Below the pieces are notes generated by a model. It worked only from the letters and a program-made list of their open reading frames with translations. It did no database searches and was not told the origin of the DNA. Below, one piece after another: positions 59,101 to 64,000 of a stretch of 64,000 nucleotides of DNA (position 1 is the first letter of the stretch; each line of letters starts with the position of its first letter). The position numbers were made by a program, and so were the translations under genes. Where the stretch lies: the NCBI GenBank assembly GCA_008694505.1, contig VZDJ01000594.1:13506014-13570013 (forward strand), read 5' to 3'. This DNA is from Cyanoderma ruficeps (Eukaryota; Chordata; Aves; Passeriformes; Timaliidae).

Positions 59101-61864
59101 AGCAAGACGCAAAGCCCAGGCTGGTGTACAGACCCAGGACAAGGCATGTGAGCTGCCCTGCACCCCTTGGCCCCCAACATGTGGGGGTTTTTTTACAAGG
59201 TCGTGGGTTTGCTGAAAGGTCACCAAGGAACAGGCTTTGGACAGCAAGGACTCTCGTGGTATCTTGTAGAAGCCCACAGTAATCCCAGCTGGACAGTATC
59301 AATGGACTAGCTTTGCTGGTTCTTAATTCTCAAGTCACCCTAGCCTTCTGCTATGACCCTAAGGCTCTTGAGAAAACAGGATGGGAGTAGTCCTGAATTT
59401 CTCAATATTTTGGGTTGGCCACGAGCAAGTTGCTTGGCTGTAGTGAGGACAGCTAGCAGGAAGCCCTGGAGGAAGTGGAGCCTGTTCAGTGCAGTTGAAC
59501 ACATGGCTCTACTTCAAACTGACCTTGCTTGTGCTCTGGAGCACCATGTCTTGTGTGGGGTAAGAGGATGGGTCCCTTCCAGTCATACCAGCAGTGGTCT
59601 CTGCCTGTGCCAGTCTTGCCCTCTGTCAGGGTGTGTCGAGCTCTGGATGGATCCCTGTAGGGAGAAGATGATGCACGGGGATGCTGCAGCTGATCAGTGC
59701 TTTGCAAGAAGGAGGTTGCCTGAGCTGCCCTTCTCTGGGAAAGGGGTCGATGACAGCAAAGCTGCTCTACATTTGCACGGTGAAAACTTTCACTGGTGCA
59801 GCCCAAATCAGGTACTGCTGTTGGCAGGCACTGGGCTCAGGGGGACAGCCAATCTGGTCTAATTCGGCAAATCCTGTGTTGCCCCAGTTTCCCTGTTTCG
59901 CTGAGCCTGCTGCAAGGAATGTCTTGGCTCCCTGGGAGGGAGGCAAGCACTGCAGCAGCCCACGCACTGATGTTTGCTCATGTTTGCTCGTACAAAGGGT
60001 GAACGCCCTCGGTTTACCCCGTGTTTGCTGGCGCTCAGGCACGTGTTCAAGTAGTTATTGCATAGCATGTTCTGTGTGGTCAGTGCAGCATATTTGCGGG
60101 CCCTGAGCTGGGAAGGCTTAACTCTCTGTGAACCTGGCTGTTCGTTCTCACTTGTTGTCTTCTGTCATTTCCCAGGTCTGGAGCTACTGAAGAACTGGTG
60201 TGTCAAAGGGTACCACACTGGGGCAGGGACGGATTTGGCCCAGATGGTGCGTATAACTGTGGGTGAGGTGGGCAGAGATGGTTGTTTACCTGCACAGAGC
60301 TGGGTAGAGATCCTGCTTGTTCTGCTTACTCTGGCTCCTGTCTTACCTGTTTGCTTTCTTCCCTCTTTGCCAAGGCTGCCAGGAGTTTGGAAAAACCCAT
60401 GCTGCCCTATTTCCCACAAACATGAAGTCATGAATAGTATATCAGATCTGCAAGTATTTTGCATCTGAATATCCTTGGGTGCACTGGACACAGCCCTACA
60501 TATTTGGCACCTCTCCTGCCCATTGTTCCTCTCTGTGAGGGAGTCATCTCTGTCTGTCACTCCTGTGGCTTACAGCAGAATGCTGCTCTGAAAGAAACCC
60601 ACTCTTTTGACCTCGAGATGCTCTACTCCCACTTTCAGCAGAGGGATTCATTAGGCAGAGAGCAAAGATTGCTCTGTTTGCTATTCTGGGAACAGTCTTG
60701 TGGCACTGACAATGCTCAGCAGCGAGGCAGCTCTAGCTGAAACTCTCTAGGGCAGCCTATGGCAAAGCACAGCAGGCTTGAGGGATTTTTGCCACGACTT
60801 AAATAGCCATTCTGTTGTCTTCCTTTCCTCCCACAGTGGTCATTGCCAAAGTCGTTCTTCCTCCAGAAGAGTAGCATTCAATCAAACGACTTCAGCAAAC
60901 TGGAACTGAGCGGATTGGGGTGAGCTTGCACTGGCCATGACGTTCATGGTGTTCATAGTGTGGCTTTTGTCCTGGTAGAAAACTGGCAGCCCAAAAAGCA
61001 GCTGGCAGCTTTATTTAACGGGAGAGGAGCAGGTTGGTTTGCAGGCTCTGAAGCCTCTGCTCTCTGGAGAGCCAACAGCTGGGGCTGGCATGATGTCTGT
61101 GCAACTGGGCATGTCTCCTTAGCACTGTACACCCAGCTTAGATGGGAGTGAAGCTCAGAACAGCCAGATCAGGTGATGGTTGGAGCTGTCATGGTCAGAA
61201 CATGCTGACAAGATATTCCCCACGTTGGAACTTGTATCACTTCTGTGGACACTGATGTGGTTAATGGTGAGCAGAGGCTCTCAGCTGCAGCATTGGCTGA
61301 GAGAACAGTGAGGCCTCCAGGTCTCTTGCATTCTCCTGGCTTCCCCGAGCAAAACTGGGCTGCTGACAGCTTTTCGCAGGGGTGGAGGACTTGAGTTTGT
61401 CTGAGTGAGACAAAGTGAAGGGGAGGCACACCCATGGTCTCTGGTTGTAAGAAAAAGGTCATCCCTGTTTCTGTGCTGAGGCCAGGATGGAGTTGGGTTT
61501 ACATACAGACAGGGAGACTAAGCTGTGACACTGAAGTCCCACTGATATTGGGATACCTGTTGGGGTCACTGGTGCTGGCTGGGATGGGAGCTGGGATAGG
61601 TGAGCCTGGCAGCCCTATCTCTGACTCTTTGTATAGTGATACAGCAGATGCTTATTGCACCATGGTCCTTTTGGTCCCTTCTCACTGTCCCTAAGAAGCT
61701 CACAGTCTCCTTTTTGTTGCAGAACATACCTCCCTTCAGCTGGTGAGGATCTCACAAGATGCCTGGAGCCCAGCCCTACTCAGAGCTTACCTCTCAACAA
61801 GTGCACTGGTGGAGCCAACCAGAGACCTGCTGGCTGCCTCTCTGACACTGCCCTGGTGATGTGA
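44199..61864 (+). CDS. TTLL4: TTLL4: tubulin tyrosine ligase-like glutamylase
   Basis: Coding exons: 44199-45406, 46084-46193, 46616-46679, 47511-47635, 48027-48137, 49043-49119, 49751-49945, 50029-50111, 51195-51323, 51951-52073, 53579-53677, 54262-54396, 55124-55261, 57086-57188, 57734-57944, 60176-60246, 60837-60919 and 61723-61864. This totals 3207 nt, 1068 aa (human about 1199, shorter mainly in the divergent N-terminus). The start was chosen because MASAG matches the mammalian N-terminus. After a disordered 400 residues and an acidic Ser/Asp stretch ([27 protein letters not shown]), the TTL domain covers about 460-865. It contains [44 protein letters not shown] (ATP binding), [11 protein letters not shown] and [19 protein letters not shown] (Mg/ATP ligands). 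A microtubule-binding helix region follows ([24 protein letters not shown]). Known activity is initiation of glutamate side chains on beta-tubulin and nucleosome assembly proteins. The C-terminal 50 residues are divergent and least certain. Confidence 0.94.
46721..46810 (+). repeat. CR1-like LINE fragment in a TTLL4 intron
   Basis: The segment reads GACTTGTCCCAGG.., GGAATGGCCTGAAG, then GGGATGTTTAGGGTGGATAT, TAGAAAAAGGTTCTTCACCC. It closely follows the 3' part of avian CR1 (GGCAATGGCCTGAAGCTG.., GGTTTAGGTTGGATATTAG, AAAAAGTTCTTCACCCAGAG). Plus orientation, truncated at both ends, edges approximate. Confidence 0.75.
53843..53868. repeat. 8-bp inverted repeat in a TTLL4 intron
   Basis: GCTCCTGC (53843-53850) and GCAGGAGC (53861-53868) pair perfectly around the loop TACAGTAGCT. 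TACAGTA recurs right after the second arm. No RNA family is recognised. Confidence 0.55.
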
Positions 61865-62610
61865 CCAAGCAGCCACCGTCCCTCCCTGGGGACACATCAA
61901 CCTACCTCAAAGGAAGAGAGACAGGAGCTGACTCTGTAGAACAAGGACTGTGGGAGCCCCTTGCACTGCACATTTGTTTTGGGGCTTGTTGTAGAGAGGG
62001 ATGTTTTCCTGGCCAAAGAAGAGACCTGCGTGACTTCAGTTTTTAAAACAAGTGGCGAAGCCTGAGGAAGTGGAGGTTATCTTACCTTCGTCCTAGACTG
62101 TTCTTAAAGCCTGACATGGTGGTTTGTTTGCTGCGTGGGAGCTGGCTGAGCCTGCCCTTCTTGTCCCCAGTCAGCACAGGCTGAGCCCATGCTTGCCTGT
62201 ATCTTTGTCCTGAGTTGCTGGCAGCTGAGTCTGCTCTTGCCCTGCTGCAGCCTGGCCCCTGGAGATAAATCCCCAGTCCTCATGCCTGGGAGAGAGTAAA
62301 ACTGTCCTGTTTTATCCTTTCTGAATGTCTGTGCCAACATCCTGCTCTGCCCCAGCAACAGGCCATGCAGGAGACCTCAGGTTTGCACATTGCAGCTCAA
62401 GAGAGACCACAGGTACCAGTGTGGCTCCAGTTTGTTGTGGGGGCAGTAGGGGTGCTGGGGAGGGAGCATCCTTCTCAAGGCCATTGGCACTGGTGTGCCC
62501 TGCAGCATGTGTGCACGGACTGCAGGCCAGTGCTCTTCTCCTGGTCTGCTCTCTATTTTCCCTTTGTTTCTCAAGGATTTCTATTAAACTTTAACATTCA
62601 ACTGCTCTTC
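61865..62610 (+). other. TTLL4: TTLL4 3' UTR
   Basis: Sequence after the TTLL4 stop up to the candidate poly(A) site. No open frame of note on either strand. Confidence 0.6.
62583..62588 (+). terminator. TTLL4: Candidate poly(A) signal of TTLL4 (ATTAAA)
   Basis: ATTAAA about 720 nt after the stop, followed within 30 bases by T-rich sequence (TGCTCTTCTGGTTCTC, TTCGTTTTCTC). It is the best hexamer in this interval, as no AATAAA occurs between the stop and here. Confidence 0.5.
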
Positions 62611-63744
62611 TGGTTCTCATCTGCCTTCGTTTTCTCTGACCTCTTTGTGTCTGGTGGGAAGCTCACCCCTTCCCATGCTTCACTGGGCTCTGGTACAGGG
62701 AGGGTTTGTGCTACCATCCCACTTTTCCCTGTCCTTCCCAGAGCTGGGGGTAATTTTTGCTGCCCTATGGCAGGTAAACGTACCCCCGGCATGGAAGAGC
62801 AGCTCCCAGCATAACTGCTTTGGTTTGTGGTCTCCCTTGTACCTTACAGACTACCCTGTGCATCATTCATTAACCAAGGGGAACAGTGCAGTCCAGCCTT
62901 ACAAGAGGGGTAGGAAGGCTTGGGTGCCCAGAGCTGGTCCTTGCTGGTTCAGGGTTCTGTCCCTCCAGAAGGGTAGGTGAATGCTGGGTGCTTGGGCAGG
63001 TTCATGGGGCCCAGAGCAGGTGCTGATGTGTGGGCCTTGGGTCTGGTAGAAAGCCCTTCCCTCCCCTCTCCTCACCGCCCACCATTTCCCAGCGCTGGGC
63101 CCTGTTTCTCTGGTCTCCTTGGTGACAATCTCATCTCTCCTCGGCTTCTCTCCAGCACCTGAAAATAGCCTCCGAAAGTGGAGATGCCTGCTCCCTTCCC
63201 TGCTGCCAGCACCCGCGATGGCAAGGCTGGAGCCAAGCTGCTCTGCACAGCACAGCTGTAAGGGCCTGGCCCCATGGGCCCCTGCACCACTGCGGGATTT
63301 GGGCCCCCCTGTGAGCCAGCACCGAGGCCCCGGCCTCGTCTCTCTTCCTGCCTGCTGTGAGGCAGCACCAGGGAACTCCTTGTACCCCACCACAGGCCGG
63401 TATCCAGCTGTCCCCTGCAGCCAGACAGCCCTGTCCCTTTGGCCCTGTAGCCACCTCACCCGCAGCTGCCCCGGGCCAGCCCGACAGCCTCCCAGAAATA
63501 GAGAAGGGAGCCGGGAGCGGGCAGAGGATGAGCAGGAGGGGGTGACCCGCAGCAAGGAGGGAGGTTACCCCACAGGTCGGGCTGCCCCTGCCGTGGGACC
63601 AGGGTCGCTGTGGACAGTGAGCTGCAGCAGGACCCCGGGCAGGGACAGGCAGGGCTGGGCAGTGTCGAGGACAGAGAGTCCGCATCCACCCAGCCCATGG
63701 CTGGACCCAGTGGTTCTCCAGTATCCCCGTGGAGAGGGGAACAT
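62611..63744. other. Intergenic sequence after TTLL4
   Basis: About 1.1 kb with open frames on both strands, but none has a recognisable domain, splice structure or start context. Base composition shifts from moderate to GC-rich toward the right. No repeat is recognised. Confidence 0.5.
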
Positions 63745-64000
63745 GGTGCCCTCCACCCGCGCGGGGCGGGGGCAGCACCGGGCAGGCTGGACCGCGTCCC
63801 GACGGCGCGGAGCACCGCTCCTGGAGGACGGGGGTCCACGGAGCAGGGTGTCCCTCCCTCCATCTCTCAGCCATCCCTCCATCGCCCCCTCCCTCGGGTC
63901 GCCAGGACCAGCGCTGTCCCCAGGGCCGCGACCACCCAGCTCCGCCCGGGGCGGGCGGGCGCTGCTCGGTGGTGTCGGCCGTGTGTCCCCCCCCGCGGCG
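63745..64000. promoter_or_regulatory. CpG-rich window edge, possible promoter of the next gene
   Basis: The last 250 bases have many CpGs and GC-box cores (GGGGCGGGGG near 63764, CCGCCCGGGGCGGGCGGGCG near 63941). This resembles the edge of a CpG island. In the human order the next gene is CYP27A1, but no CYP27A1 coding sequence is visible here, so the assignment stays open. Confidence 0.45.

Noticed and set aside
63131..63874. 247-codon minus-strand frame near the right edge
   Set aside because: GC-rich sequence with few stops; no domain, no good start or splice sites, and no resemblance to CYP27A1.
1..64000. tRNA, rRNA, known microRNA, CRISPR arrays, integrated viral sequence
   Set aside because: None recognised on either strand.

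Overview
The window reads as vertebrate nuclear DNA, most likely avian. Multi-exon genes have GT-AG introns and CpG-rich promoters. Spacing is compact, with most introns 0.1-2 kb. Two degraded fragments resemble CR1 LINEs, the dominant interspersed repeat of birds and other sauropsids. The gene order PLCD4 > < ZNF142, ZNF142 < > BCS1L > < RNF25 < > STK36 > TTLL4 > is the order I know from human 2q35. No bacterial, viral or CRISPR-like content was seen.

Layout. 1-1246: last five coding exons of PLCD4 (+). 2014-11367: ZNF142 (-), 8 coding exons, 2005 aa, about 40 zinc fingers. 11.87-12.07 kb: CpG-rich promoter shared with BCS1L. 12894-16199: BCS1L (+), 7 coding exons, 419 aa. 16.2-19.8 kb: tail-to-tail interval. 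19800-24471: RNF25 (-), 10 coding exons, 504 aa. 24472-24772: second divergent promoter. 24773-36903: STK36 (+), 26 coding exons, 1336 aa. 36.9-37.56 kb: CpG-rich TTLL4 promoter directly behind STK36. 37.25-44.14 kb: first TTLL4 intron. 44199-61864: TTLL4 (+), 18 coding exons, 1068 aa. 61.9-64 kb: TTLL4 3' UTR, then a CpG-rich end that may be the next gene's promoter. All exon joins were worked out by hand from splice sites and reading phase. Each of the five complete models stays in frame from start to stop.

How the genes relate. PLCD4 is phosphoinositide signalling, ZNF142 a nuclear zinc-finger protein, and BCS1L an inner-mitochondrial AAA ATPase for complex III assembly. RNF25 is an E3 ubiquitin ligase, STK36 a Hedgehog/ciliary central-pair kinase, and TTLL4 a tubulin glutamylase. 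They do not form a pathway or operon. Sharing is at the promoter level, with two head-to-head pairs, and possibly at 3' ends (PLCD4/ZNF142, STK36/TTLL4). I did not find a new biological system. The most useful leads are a GC-AG intron in BCS1L, RFX-, ZNF143- and ETS-like promoter motifs, an STK36 3' end with no visible poly(A) hexamer before the TTLL4 promoter, unusual ZNF142 fingers, and a possible ancient MIR/CORE-SINE relic.
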